Shown in pieces: positions 1 through 9,843 of a stretch of DNA of 64,000 nt. The notes beneath the pieces were generated by a model. The model had not been told where the DNA came from. It did not search any database and saw only the letters and a list, made by a program, of their open reading frames with translations. The position numbers and the translations under genes were made by a program. Origin of the DNA: Taudactylus pleione (Eukaryota > Chordata > Amphibia > Anura > Myobatrachidae). The DNA lies in the NCBI GenBank assembly GCA_031769625.1, contig JAUIMM010000534.1, forward strand, positions 10,618,001 to 10,682,000, written 5' to 3'. The number at the start of each line of letters is the position of its first letter. The stretch's first letter is position 1.

Positions 1-444
1 TGTCCATGAGACCCTGGGACTCTCGTGTCTGCTTGCAGTGTACCCCTCCCCTTATTATTGAAGCAAGAGGGTACTGACAGTCAGGGTGTGAGAAAAATAA
101 TGAAGAAAACAAAACAGATATGGGTTATCAGTTACATCAACTACCTTTACCAGTCTTTCTCTATTAATGGTGTGACCTAACCCCTAAGGTTGACTGTCCT
201 GTTTTAAAGCAGCATTAACGGCCGCAATGTGGGCAGGTGACAGCTGTGGCTGTCCTGAATGGTGTGGGTGTCCCTCCCTGTTACATTTTAAAACATCTCC
301 TTGTGTGACGTGTGTTGGGAGGTTGTTGTTGTGTGAGGGAAAATATGAAAAGACAGAGTTTGAAAAGATTGAGGTTGTGTATGAGGATATAAGGTTGGCC
401 GTGTGTGATAAGTGCGTTGCGGGGGTATCTGCATTACTTCTAGA
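1..444 (-). pseudogene. Endogenous retrovirus, continuation of gag region (left of hAT insertion)
   Basis: This stretch is retroviral sequence cut off from its 5' part (7086-10301) by hAT copy A. The 8-bp duplication CTTCTAGA ends here at 444 and recurs at 7078-7085, so the two flanks were contiguous before insertion. On the minus strand a proline-, glutamine- and threonine-rich reading frame enters from the hAT junction and stops near 288; the rest is broken by stops. The provirus continues beyond the left edge, so pol, env and the 3' LTR cannot be judged. The contiguity is seen directly; calling this part the post-matrix Gag region is inference from its position. Confidence 0.6.
437..444. 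repeat. Target-site duplication, left, of hAT copy A (CTTCTAGA)
   Basis: The eight bases CTTCTAGA directly precede TAGGGGTGAGC at 445 and are repeated exactly at 7078-7085 after the other terminus. An 8-bp duplication is the signature of hAT integration. A perfect match suggests a fairly recent insertion. Confidence 0.95.
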
Positions 445-497
445 TAGGGGTGAGCGGGTTCGGATTTCTGAAACCCGAGCCCCCCCGATCCGAGGCA

Positions 498-538
498 GAT
501 CCGAGTCAGGCTCGACTTTTCCCGCCTGACTCGGATCT
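498..538. promoter_or_regulatory. 15-bp inverted repeat near the 5' terminus of hAT copy A
   Basis: AGATCCGAGTCAGGC at 498 and its exact complement GCCTGACTCGGATCT ending at 538 face each other across a short loop, forming a strong hairpin about 55 bp inside the element end. Copy B keeps the structure (28165-28205). It could be a transposase-binding or regulatory site; this role is inferred from position and conservation. Confidence 0.7.
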
Positions 539-593
539 GAAAACGAGGCAAAACATCATCATCCCGCCTTCTGGGTCTCGCGGGTTTTGGATC

Positions 594-603
594 CTATATA
601 AGG
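594..603 (+). promoter_or_regulatory. TATA box of the hAT copy A transposase promoter
   Basis: CTATATAAGG lies about 150 bp inside the element, followed after about 15 bp by GACGGCGCCATTTTC, a plausible initiation zone. Copy B has the same motif in the same setting (28101-28110, minus). It lies 2.7 kb upstream of the transposase ATG, so the transcript would include the tandem repeats as leader or intron. Confidence 0.6.
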
Positions 604-740
604 TACCCACGACGGCGCCATTTTCTCACTCGGCTGTGGACAGTGAAGAGGGAGGGTGGGAGGTAGGGCTGGCTGGGCTGTGTAGTGTAGTGTAGTGTAG
701 TGCAGTGTAGTGTTGTGCTGCGCTGCGCTGTGCTGCTGTT

Positions 741-985
741 GTCCATAAGGGCTGTGTCCACTCCACCAAAGTCCATAGGGGCTGGCTGTGTTGTGCTGTG
801 CTGCTGTTGTCCATAGGGGCTGTGTCCACTCCTCCAAAGTCCATAGGGGCTGGCTGTGTTGTGCTGTGCTGCTGTTGTCCATAGGGGCTGTGTCCACTCC
901 TCCAAAGTCCATAAGGGCTGGCTGGACTGTGTTGTGCAGTCAGTTGTCCATAGGGGCTGTGTCCACTCCAAAGTCCTGTGCAGAG
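741..985 (+). repeat. 68-bp tandem repeat in the hAT 5' region
   Basis: Units beginning GTCCATAGGGGCTGTGTCC recur at about 741, 809, 877 and 946, giving a period of 68-69 bp. The same repeat is present in copy B at about 27800-27990 on the minus strand. It is also preceded by a simple run of (TGTAG)n at 680-710. Reading frames of 69-125 codons across it are by-products of the repeat. Confidence 0.85.
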
Positions 986-1054
986 TCCCAGTCCTAAAGG
1001 GGTGCTGTAGTGTTGTCCAGGGGGTGCTCTGTCCATCAGGGGTGCTCCCCCTAA

Positions 1055-3320
1055 GTGCAAAAAAATAAAATATTTTCTGTGTTTGTGAATTGTATGGGCA
1101 GTAGCAGCACGTGCATCAACAAAGTAGTGCCAAGCGTGCGCCTGTGTCATAAGTAAAGGGCCGGCTGGCTTGACTGTTAAAGGGTGCTGTAACCCCCAAA
1201 GTACACTCCAAACAAAATAAAAAAATATTTTCAGTGTTTGTGAATTGTGTGCGCAGTAGCCGCACATGCATCAACAAAGAAGTACCAAGCGTGCGCCTGT
1301 GTCATAAGTAAAGGGCCGGCTGGCTTGACCATTAAAGGGTGCTGTAACCCCCAAAGTACACTCCAAACAAAATAAAAAAATATTTTCTGTGTTTGTGAAT
1401 TGTGTGCGCAGTAGCCGCACGTGCATCAACAAAGTAGTACCAAGCGTGCGCCTGTGTCATAAGTTAAGGGCCGGCTGGCTTGACTGTTAAAGGGTGCTGT
1501 AACCCCCAAAGTACACTCCAAACAAAATAAAAAAATATTTTCTGTGTTTGTGAATTGTGTGCGCAGTAGCCGCACATGCATCAACAAAGTAGTGCCAAGC
1601 GTGCGCCTGTGTCATAAGTAAAGGGCCGGCTGGCTTGACTGTTAAAGGGTGCTGTAACCCCCAAAGTACACTCCAAACAAAATAAAAAAATATTTTCAGT
1701 GTTTGTGAATTGTGTGCGCAGTAGCCGCACATGCATCAACAAAGTAGTGCCAAGCGTGCGCCTGTGTCATAAGTAAAGGGCCGGCTGGCTTGACCGTTAA
1801 AGGGTGCTGTAACCCCCAAAGTACACTCCAAACAAAATAAAAAAATATTTTCTGTGTTTGTGAATTGTGTGCGCAGTAGCCGCACGTGCATCAACAAAGT
1901 AGTACCAAGCGTGCGCCTGTGTCATAAGTAAAGGGCCGGCTGGCTTGTCCATTAAAGGGTGCTGTAACCCCCAAAGTACACTCCAAAAAAAATAAAAAAA
2001 TGTTTCCTGTGTTTGTGAATTGTGTGCGCAGTAGCCGCACGTGCATCAAAAAAGTAGTGCCAAGCGTGCGGCTGTGTCATAAGTAAAGGGCCGGCTGGCT
2101 TGACCATTAAAGGGTGTTGTAACCCCCAAAGAACACTCCAAACAAAATAAAAAAATATTTTCTGTGTTTGTGAATTGTGTGCGCAGTAGCCGCACGTGCA
2201 TCAACAAAGTAGTGTCAAGCGTGCGCATGTGTCCCATAAATAAAGGGCCAGCTGGATTGACTGCTAAAGGGTGCTGTAACCCCCAAAGGGCACTCCAAAC
2301 AAAATAAAAACATTTTTTCTGTGTTGGTGAATTGTGTGCACTGTGGCTGCACGTGCATCAACGAAGGAGCAGCACCAAGCGTGCGCCTGTGTCCCATAAG
2401 TAAAAGGCCGGCTGGCTTGTCCATTAAAGGGTGCTGTAACCCCCAAAGGGCACTCCAAACAAAATAAAAAAATATATTTTTTTGTGTTTGTGAATTGTGT
2501 GCGCAGTAGCCGCACGTGCATCAACAAAGTAGTGCCAAGCGTGTGCCTGTGTCCCATAAATAAAGGGCCAGCTGGATTGACCGCCAAAGGGTGCTGTAAC
2601 CCCCAAAGGGCACTCCAAACAAAATAAAAAAATATATTTTTTGGTGTTTGTGAATTATGTGCGCAGTAGCCGCAAGTGCATCAACAAAGTAGTGCCAAGC
2701 GTGCGCCTGTGTCCCATAAATAAAGGGCCGGCTGGATTGACCGCTAATGGGTGCTGTAACCCCCAAAGGGCACTCCAAACAAAATTAAAAAAAAAAATTC
2801 TATGTTTGTGAATTGTGTGCACTGTGGCTGCACGTGCATCAACGAAGCAGCAGCGCCAAGCGTGCGCCTGTGTCCCATAAGTAAAAGGCCGGCTGGCTTG
2901 TCTGTTAAAGGGTGCTGTAACCCCCAAAGGGCACTCCAAACAAAATAAAAAAATATATTTTTTTGTGTTTGTGAATTGTGTGCGCAGTAGCCGCACGTGC
3001 ATCAACAAAGTAGTGCCAAGCGTGCGCCTGTGTCCCATAAGTAAAGGGCCAGCTGGATTGACTGCTAAAGGGTGCTGTAACCCCCAAAGGGCACTCCAAA
3101 CAAAATAAACAAAATTTTTCTGTGTTTGTGAATTGTGTGCACTGTGGCTGCACGTGCATCAACAAAGGAGCAGCGCCAAGCGTGCGCCTGTGTCCCATAA
3201 GTAAATGGCCGGCTGGCTCATTTCTTAAAGGGTGGTGTAAACCACAAAGTGCACTAGTCTCCAACAAAAATAGAAAATTATTTTCTGTGTTTGTGTGCGC
3301 CTTAGCCGCACGTATATATC
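1055..3320 (+). repeat. ~155-bp minisatellite between promoter and transposase of hAT copy A
   Basis: A unit of about 155-160 bp containing TGTTTGTGAATTGTGTGCGC, a CACGTGCATCAAC block, GGGCCGGCTGGCTTG and AAAGGGTGCTGTAACCCCC recurs about 14 times. Early units are 155 bp and nearly identical. Units after about 2230 diverge (CCCATAAG instead of TCATAAG, CACTGTGGCTGC instead of CGCAGTAGCCGC) and alternate in two types. Copy B has only about six or seven units, which accounts for most of the length difference between the copies. The array precedes the ATG at 3333. Confidence 0.95.
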
Positions 3321-3332
3321 AATATAACATAA

Positions 3333-3536
3333 ATGGAGGACCAAACTTTCTCCGATAAAAATAAAATAGGGAAAGATCAAGAACCACTTCCTCCTAGTGC
3401 TGAAGCTGCTGCCACTAGTCATGACATAGACGATAACATGCCATCAACGTCGTCTGCCAAGGCCGATGCCCAATGTCATAGTAGAGGGCACATACAATCC
3501 CCAATGACAAAGTTCAGGAAAATGACCATGAAATAA
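3333..3536 (+). pseudogene. N-terminal part of hAT transposase, cut by a stop codon (copy A)
   Basis: The frame opens with ATG at 3333 just after the repeat array and runs 67 codons to TAA at 3534-3536. Copy B has a lysine codon (AAA) at the same place, so this is a single nonsense change. The frame then continues in phase into the 955-codon frame starting at 3576. The segment is polar and low in complexity, with no recognised domain. Confidence 0.85.
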
Positions 3537-3575
3537 GCATTTAAATCATCTGAAGAGAAACGTAAACTTGCCAAT

Positions 3576-6443
3576 ATGCCATTTACGACACGGAGTGGCA
3601 AGGAATGGCTAAGGTCTTTCCCTATGTTCATGACTAGTGGTTCAGCTTCACATGACGATGGAAGCCCTCCTCCCACTAAAAAAATCAAACGAGTTAAGCT
3701 GGCAAAAGCTCAGCGAAGAACTGTGCATTCTAAGAAGATATCACAAATCCCCAAGGAGAGTCCAAGTGTGGTGGTGGTTGCGATGCCTGACCTTCCCAGC
3801 ACTGGACGGGAAGAGGTGGCTCTTTCCACCATTTGCACGCCCCCTGCAAGTGCTGAAAGGAGCACCCACAGTCCACTTGCTGATATGCAAATTGAAGATG
3901 TCACTGTTGAAGTACAACAGGATGAGGATACTGGTGTAGCTGGCGCTGAGGAGGAAGTTGGCGAGGAGGATTCTGATGGTGATGTGGTTTGTTTAAATCA
4001 GGCTCCGGGGGAGACAGTTGTCCGTGGGATGAAAAAGCCCATCACGGTCATGCCTGGGCAGAAGACCAAACATTCCACCTCTTTGGTCTGGCAATATTTC
4101 TATCCAAATCCGGACAACAACTGTCTTGCCATATGTACCATATGTAAAGGTGGAATAAGTAGGGGTAGGGACGTTAACCACCTAGGAACATCCTCCCTTA
4201 TACGGCACCTGCAGCGCGTTCATAAAAAGTTACTGTCTAGTTCAGAAACTTTGGCTAAGACCGTAAGCAGTCCAGGGACACCCAAATCCCGTTGTCCTGT
4301 TGTATCCAAGCGCCTGCAAACCACACCATCAACTCCCTCCTCGTCAATTTCCTCCTTAGTCAGGATCGGAAGTAGTCCTGCAGGCCATGTCACTGGCATG
4401 ACTGACTCTCCTATCCGGGATTCCTCCGGAGGATCCTGCATTGCTACGCCTCCTGCTGCCGCTGCTGCTGTTGCTGCTGCTGGGAGTCGTTCATCATCCC
4501 AGAGAGGAAGTAGGAACACCACTACTTTTACTAAACAATTGACCCTCCAACAGTCCTTAGCGAGGAGGATGAAGTACGACAGCAGTCATCCTGAAGCAAA
4601 ACATATAACTGAGGCCTTGACTGCTATGTTGGTGTTAGACGTGCATCCGGTATCCACCATTAGTGCAGTGGGATTTAGACAATTGATGGAGGTAGTGTGT
4701 CCTCGGTTCCAAATCCCGTCTAGATTCCACTTCACTAGGCAGGCGATACCGAGACTGTACAGAAACGTCAGAAAAAGTGTCCTCAGTGTCCTGAAAAATG
4801 CGGTTGTACCCAATGTCCACTTAACCACGGACATGTGGACAAGTGGAACAGGGCAGACTAAGGACTATATGACTGTGACAGCCCACTGGGTAGATGTATC
4901 ACCTTACTCAGCAACAGCAGCAGCGTCACCAGTAGCAGCATCTCAGAAACGCCAGCTCGTTCCAAGGCAGGCTACGCTGTGTATCACTGGTTTCAGTAAG
5001 AGGCACACCGCCGACAACCTCTTAGAGAAACTGAGGGAAATCATCGCCCAGTGGCTTACCCCACTTAGACTCTCCTGGGGATTTGTGATATCTGACAACG
5101 CCACCAATATTGTGCGGGCATTACATCTGGGCAAATTCCAGCACGTCCCATGTTTTGCTCACACAATAAACTTGGTGGTGCAGAATTTTCTGAAAAGTGA
5201 CAGGGGCGTGCAGGAGACGCTTTGGGTGGCCCGAAAAATTTCTGGCCACTTTTGCCATTCAGCGACTGCGTGCCAAAGACTGCAGCACCAGCAAACACTC
5301 TTGAACCTGCCCCGCCATCACCTGAAGCAAGAGGTTGTGACGCGGTGGAACTCAACCCTCTATATGCTTCAGAGGATGGAGGAGCAGCAAAAGGCCATTC
5401 AAGCCTATACATCCACCTATGACATAGGCAAAGGAGGGGGTATGCACCTGACTCAAGCGCAGTGGAGAATGATTTCCGTGTTGTGCAAGGTTCTCCAGCC
5501 CTTCGAACTTGCCACACGTGAAGTCAGTTCAGACACTGCCAGCTTGAGTCAGGTCATTCCCCTCATCAGGCTTTTGCAGAAGCAGCTGGAGAAAGTGAAG
5601 GATAAGCTAAGACGGAGCTATTCCACTCGGCATGTGGGACTTGTGGATGAAGCCCTTCATTCGCTTTGCCAGGATTCCAGGGTGGTCAATCTGTTGAAAT
5701 CAGACCACTACATTTTGGCCACCGTGCTCGATCCTAGTTTTAAAGCCTATGTGGTGTCTCTCTTTCCGGCCGACACAAGCCTGCAGAGGTGCAAAGACCT
5801 GCTGGTGAACACACTGTCAGCTGAAGCGGAACGTGACACGTCAACAGCTCCTTCTTCATTTTCTCCCGCAACTGGGGCTGCCAGGAAAAAACTTAGGTAT
5901 CCTAAGCAACCCGCTGGCGGTGATGCAGGGCAGGCAGGACCAAGTTTGGACATCTGGTCCGGACTGAAGGACCTGGCAACAATTTCTGACATGTCTACTG
6001 TCACTACATATGATACTGTCACCATTGACAGAATGGTGGAGGATTACATCGGTGACAGCATCCAAGTAGGCATGTCAGACAGTCCATACCTGTACTGGCA
6101 GGAAAAAGAGGCAATTTGGAGGCCCCTGTACAAACTGGCTCTATTTTACCTGAGTTGCCCCCCCTCCAGTGTGTACTCCGAAAGAGTGTTTAGTGCAGCC
6201 GGGAACCTTGTCAGCGAAAGGCGTAGGAGGTTGCTTCCACAAAATGTGGAGAAGATGATGTTCATAAAAATGAATTATCAACTCTTCCAGGGAGACCAGC
6301 CTCCAGAACGTACAGAGGGACCTGTGGTGGTGGATTCCAGTGGGGACGAGTTAATACTCTGTGAGGATGAGGATGTACACAACACTGAAGAGGGTGAGGA
6401 ATCGGTGGATGAGGAGGATGAGGATGACATCTTACCTCCGTAG
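3576..6443 (+). CDS. hAT family transposase with BED zinc finger (copy A)
   Basis: This open frame of 955 codons encodes a nuclear transposase that would bind the element ends and catalyse cut-and-paste transposition. Domains seen (numbered from M at 3576): basic segment about 35-60; acidic stretch about 118-135; BED finger about 168-216 with C187, C190, H211 and H216; Ala/Ser-rich linker; RNase H-like core with D419 (TTDMW), D507 (VISDNAT), the CFAH motif at 526-529 and RW at 590-591; and the C-terminal hAT dimerisation region with the third acidic residue in SERVFSAAGN (about 868-877). An acidic tail ends the protein. All hallmark residues are present. The ancestral start is probably the ATG at 3333, which lies in frame upstream of a stop at 3534, so this frame lacks the first 81 residues. 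Known relatives include the ZBED genes of vertebrates; intact ends and repeat copies show this is an element, not a host gene. Confidence 0.9.
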   Translation: MPFTTRSGKEWLRSFPMFMTSGSASHDDGSPPPTKKIKRVKLAKAQRRTVHSKKISQIPKESPSVVVVAMPDLPSTGREEVALSTICTPPASAERSTHSPLADMQIEDVTVEVQQDEDTGVAGAEEEVGEEDSDGDVVCLNQAPGETVVRGMKKPITVMPGQKTKHSTSLVWQYFYPNPDNNCLAICTICKGGISRGRDVNHLGTSSLIRHLQRVHKKLLSSSETLAKTVSSPGTPKSRCPVVSKRLQTTPSTPSSSISSLVRIGSSPAGHVTGMTDSPIRDSSGGSCIATPPAAAAAVAAAGSRSSSQRGSRNTTTFTKQLTLQQSLARRMKYDSSHPEAKHITEALTAMLVLDVHPVSTISAVGFRQLMEVVCPRFQIPSRFHFTRQAIPRLYRNVRKSVLSVLKNAVVPNVHLTTDMWTSGTGQTKDYMTVTAHWVDVSPYSATAAASPVAASQKRQLVPRQATLCITGFSKRHTADNLLEKLREIIAQWLTPLRLSWGFVISDNATNIVRALHLGKFQHVPCFAHTINLVVQNFLKSDRGVQETLWVARKISGHFCHSATACQRLQHQQTLLNLPRHHLKQEVVTRWNSTLYMLQRMEEQQKAIQAYTSTYDIGKGGGMHLTQAQWRMISVLCKVLQPFELATREVSSDTASLSQVIPLIRLLQKQLEKVKDKLRRSYSTRHVGLVDEALHSLCQDSRVVNLLKSDHYILATVLDPSFKAYVVSLFPADTSLQRCKDLLVNTLSAEAERDTSTAPSSFSPATGAARKKLRYPKQPAGGDAGQAGPSLDIWSGLKDLATISDMSTVTTYDTVTIDRMVEDYIGDSIQVGMSDSPYLYWQEKEAIWRPLYKLALFYLSCPPSSVYSERVFSAAGNLVSERRRRLLPQNVEKMMFIKMNYQLFQGDQPPERTEGPVVVDSSGDELILCEDEDVHNTEEGEESVDEEDEDDILPP

Positions 6444-7077
6444 AGCCAGTTTGTGCAGGGACAGATTAATTGCCAGCTTGTTTTGTGGGGGCCCAAACTA
6501 ACCAATCATTTCAGCCACAGTTGTGTGGCAGACCCTGGCGCTGAAATGATTGCTTTGTTAAAGTGTGCATGTCCTGTTTATACAACATAAGGGTGGGTGG
6601 GAGGGCCCAAGGAGGGCCCATCTTGCACCTCTTTTTTTTCTTTGCATTATGTACAGTTTGGGGCCTAGTTTTTCAAACTGCCATCCTGTCTGCCACTGCA
6701 GTATCACTCCTAGATGGGTCACGTGTTTGTGCCGCCCACTCGTGTCGCTTAGCATAGTCATCCAGCTACCTCGTTGCAACCTTTTGGACATAAAAACACT
6801 ATTGTGAGGTGTGAGGTGTTCAGAATAGAATGGAAATTAGTGGAAATTAAGGTTATTGAGGTTAATAATAGCATAGGAGCAGAAAAACCAACACATTCTG
6901 TGATTTTAGCTGTTTTTATGCTTTTTTTAAAAAAAATACAGATCCAAAACACAAAACCCAGAACCCAAAACACGGAAGGGTGGTTTTGGCAAAACCAATC
7001 CAGATCCAAAGCACGAAGAAAGATCCAGATCCAAAACCAAAACACAAAACACGAAAAGTGGCCGGTGCACACCCCTA
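6444..7077 (+). other. 3' untranslated and subterminal region of hAT copy A
   Basis: The region has no conserved frame of its own; the reading frames in it also appear in copies B and C only because the DNA is repeated. The last ~150 bp contain repeated AAAACACAAAAC and AGATCCA motifs ending in GGTGCACACCCCTA. I see no clear AATAAA signal downstream of the stop. Confidence 0.7.
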
Positions 7078-7085
7078 CTTCTAGA
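7078..7085. repeat. Target-site duplication, right, of hAT copy A
   Basis: Exact second copy of CTTCTAGA (see 437-444). Confidence 0.95.
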
Positions 7086-7875
7086 GCTTGAATACTAACG
7101 GCCATTAATTTCTCACTCAGCAATTCTCTCTTCTTAAGGATGTTTTCGTCATGCTCAATTGCAGGTTCCCTGAGAGTGTCCACTGTAATTCCCCTCCACC
7201 CAGGAAGTGAGGTCTGAACCCTGTTCACTGGTGAAACCCCCTCCCTTGCTGACACTGGTGGGATTGTTACATGGGAAAGAGCGGACATTACAACAGGTTC
7301 ATTATCTGCATCATAAACATGTTCCTTATAGTTACTTAGAAGAGGGTACAATTTACTTGTTACATTTTTATGGTTTTTTTTTTTACATTGACTGTACCTA
7401 CACCTCCATCTGCATAGGGCGGTGGTGGTGCGCGTGAACCATCTGCACTACCTTCCACAACACTACCGTGCCGCACGTGAGCGCTATTTCGCAGCTCGCA
7501 TGCATTGCAATTCAGTGCTGCGGGTTTACTCTCTGGTAATGTGCTCACGACGCTAGTTTGTGTCGTTTGCACATTGTTAAGCCACGCATCCCCTTCATGC
7601 TGCCACAGTTTTAAACATACAAAATACTTAATCTTTTTCTCTCGGGATCGCACCATACTGATGTGATCCTGGACATTGTCTAACACATTTTTGTCAAAAC
7701 TACCAATTCTGGGAAACGGTCTAACACTCTTCCTCATCATATTAAACCATAAATCACAATACCTTATTGCATAAGTACCGTACTTCGTATGCATAATACG
7801 ATGGGCCGATCCAATCGGAGCCTCCATTAGCAGCACATCATTGACTAACATCTCTACTGTTTGCGTTGCTCCCAT
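7086..7875 (-). pseudogene. Endogenous retrovirus gag, 5' part (matrix region, PPPY motif)
   Basis: The frame starts with Met-Gly at 7875 (a glycine suited to N-myristoylation) about 820 bp downstream of the primer-binding site, as expected for gag. It runs 171 codons to 7360. A PPPY late-domain motif lies near codons 151-155 and would recruit NEDD4-type ubiquitin ligases for budding. A long A/T run at 7369-7384 coincides with loss of frame. A second frame continues the protein-like sequence from about 7351 to 7086, where hAT copy A interrupts it. Gag matrix identity rests on the start context, the leader and the late motif; similarity to a named retrovirus was not tested. Confidence 0.7.
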
Positions 7876-8692
7876 TCTGAGACAACTCCTACGCTTTTCA
7901 ATAAAAATTTAAACTGGTGAAAGACGATCAAGATACTTTCACTTACCTGTGGACGATTTAAGTCGGCGGCGCCCACACACCTGGATAAGATTTAGCAAGG
8001 CAACTTCCACACCTAGATAAGATTTGAAACAGGCAACTTCCACACCCGGATAAGTTTTAGTAAGGCAACTTCCAAACCTATGAGAGTTTATATGTCGGTT
8101 ACTCTCACGCACCTCTATACAACAAAGACAACATGTACACCTGCTACTGTGTATAGAACGGTAAAGCTGCTTACCGAGCGGCTAGGCTAACCCTTGCACC
8201 TAGCCCTTAAGGATCATACGATACCCTTAACTTTGTTCAACAAGTATTCACTGTTACACACTTTTTTTCCTGCGCAGAAAAATACACATTACCCAGATAT
8301 TGGTAATAGAATAAAATGTAAACCTCAGTGGCTGTGTTCAAACACGTGGCAGCACAACCGGAAGTACGTATACGCTGTTGTGCGACCAGTCACATACACA
8401 ATAATGCGACTACCACACAACCGTATAATGACTTTTTAACTGCGTACGCAAAAATGCGTCTCAGCCGCGTACTCAATACTGCGGCACCCCTCTAAGCATT
8501 AGGTTCTATCAACAAAGGAAAACAAACATTTTCCTTTCTTGTCCCTGGATTCTAGTCAGCTTCCTTTGCTCACACGAAAACGGATAGTGATCTTTCAGCA
8601 CAAAGCAGTTACAGGAAAACCCTGTATGTGGCCACTCCACCCTTTGCTGTGATATCGCTAGACGTATGTGACGTGTGAATAGGTAAGTGACT
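7876..8692 (-). other. Retroviral leader between primer-binding site and gag
   Basis: Non-coding leader of about 820 bp on the minus strand. Near its gag end (about 7975-8090) a 32-33-bp unit of the type GGCAACTTCCACACC plus GGATAAGATTTAG is repeated three to four times. The packaging signal would be expected here, but that is only inference. Part of the leader reads as an 81-codon frame on the plus strand (8194-8439), which I regard as accidental. Confidence 0.6.
7975..8090 (-). repeat. 32-33-bp direct repeats in the retroviral leader
   Basis: Plus-strand units ACACCTGGATAAGATTTAG, ACACCTAGATAAGATTTG and ACACCCGGATAAGTTTTAG are each followed by GGCAACTTCC. There are three clear units and a partial fourth. 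Confidence 0.85.
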
Positions 8693-8710
8693 TCACTGGA
8701 TTAGCCCCCA
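8693..8710 (-). other. Retroviral primer-binding site, proline-tRNA type (decayed)
   Basis: Read on the minus strand, the LTR ends in CA, then comes GA, then TGGGGGCTAATCCAGTGA. The start TGGGGGCT and the later TCC match the proline-tRNA primer site used by many gammaretroviruses, with several substitutions. The two-base gap after the LTR also fits that group. Confidence 0.7.
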
Positions 8711-8712
8711 TC

Positions 8713-9802
8713 TGTTGAATTGTAAATAAACCTTTAGTACAATCCTGCCTATAAACCTCTAAGATTCACCTGCCTAGAACCTCTAAGACAAAACCTGCCT
8801 ATACCTTCTAAAACCACAAGATGTCACTAATTAGTGTTGTGTTTAATTATACCATTAATAAAACTCTAAGACAGTTGAATAACGGTCCAACGCGCTAAAG
8901 ATTATTATTCAGGTAAAGTACAGATGTTACCACGCTATGATCTAACAATGAGCGCAAAATAAGTTGTACAAACATTAGGTCATAAGGTACAGTCAATACA
9001 TACGCGTGCGCTCTGGGACCAGATACCGGCATCAATAATGAGACCTCCGTCGAACAGCATAACAGGAACACCGCAGACTGGCATCTTGTTTCAGAGCACT
9101 CACATATATCCCCGTACTGGGATAAGCAATACAATAGAATACGTTGGCAGGTTCTCATTGGTTCCTCTTCTTGCTTCTTCCGTTACAGTACAATTCATAG
9201 GTCAGTGCAAAGAGACAACCCAGTCTCCAACAACCTGATTGTGTCCACTTTCCCGCTGCATAATAAATCTAGTCTAAACTATGGCATACAACATTTCAAG
9301 AAGTTATTCTCTCTAAAATTCATATTTCATAGCCGCATGTTCTGATCTTCTCACCGATGCCACCAAAACGCTGTGGGAACAAAGTAGATCAGTACGGCAC
9401 CAAACACGGTCCAATTGTCATTTACTAAGCCATAGTTACAGAAAACATTAATTTCTTTATATGCTAGCATTGCGACTAAACCAAGTAATAATTATCCTTT
9501 TTGCGCTACGGGACCATTGCTTTTAAATGTATGTATGCGGGGAGAAACAGCACTGAATTGCATTGTGCGTCTGAGGGTCGGTGGGGCACTCAGCGAGCAG
9601 CACTAAGCTGGAAGGGCATCTATGTGTGTGTGTGGCCATGCCAGTATGATTTTGGGAAGGATCACTAAAAAGCTGACTGTGTTCTGTTTAACATTGTGTG
9701 TATGAGTTGCAGGGAATTTTGCTACTTTTCAAATATAAATCTGTGTGTGATATTATACATGTAAGGCCATGCATGATGGGCAATATACACACACAAACAT
9801 AC

Positions 9803-9843
<41 letters not shown>

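Larger units (their letters stand above)
445..7077 (+). mobile_element. hAT DNA transposon, copy A (BED-type, nearly complete)
   Basis: A 6633-bp element bounded by an exact 8-bp target-site duplication. The outermost bases are inverted repeats (TAGGGGTG at the left, CACCCCTA at the right). Order: terminal region with hairpin (498-538), TATA box (594-603), 68-bp repeats (~741-985), ~155-bp repeats (~1055-3320), transposase frame (3333-6443), 3' region (6444-7077). The 3' subterminal region repeats motifs of the type AGATCCAAAAC and CACAAAACAC several times, as expected of transposase-binding sites. Copies B (22962-28263, minus) and C (63592 to the edge, minus) belong to the same family and are very similar by eye. 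Confidence 0.95.

Noticed and set aside
626..1267. A 213-codon minus frame rich in PYGL and W residues
   Set aside because: Antisense of the 68-bp and 155-bp repeats of the hAT leader; the same false frames appear in copy B.
2046..3267. Overlapping minus frames with HAWHYFVDARAATAHTIHKH-type repeats
   Set aside because: Antisense of the 155-bp array; open because of the unit sequence.
3576..6443. Domesticated ZBED-type host gene
   Set aside because: It lies inside an element with intact termini and an exact 8-bp duplication, and a near-identical copy is 16 kb away.
6758..7351. A 197-codon minus frame as a single gene
   Set aside because: It fuses a retroviral gag piece (down to 7086) with the antisense of the hAT 3' end, across the insertion boundary.
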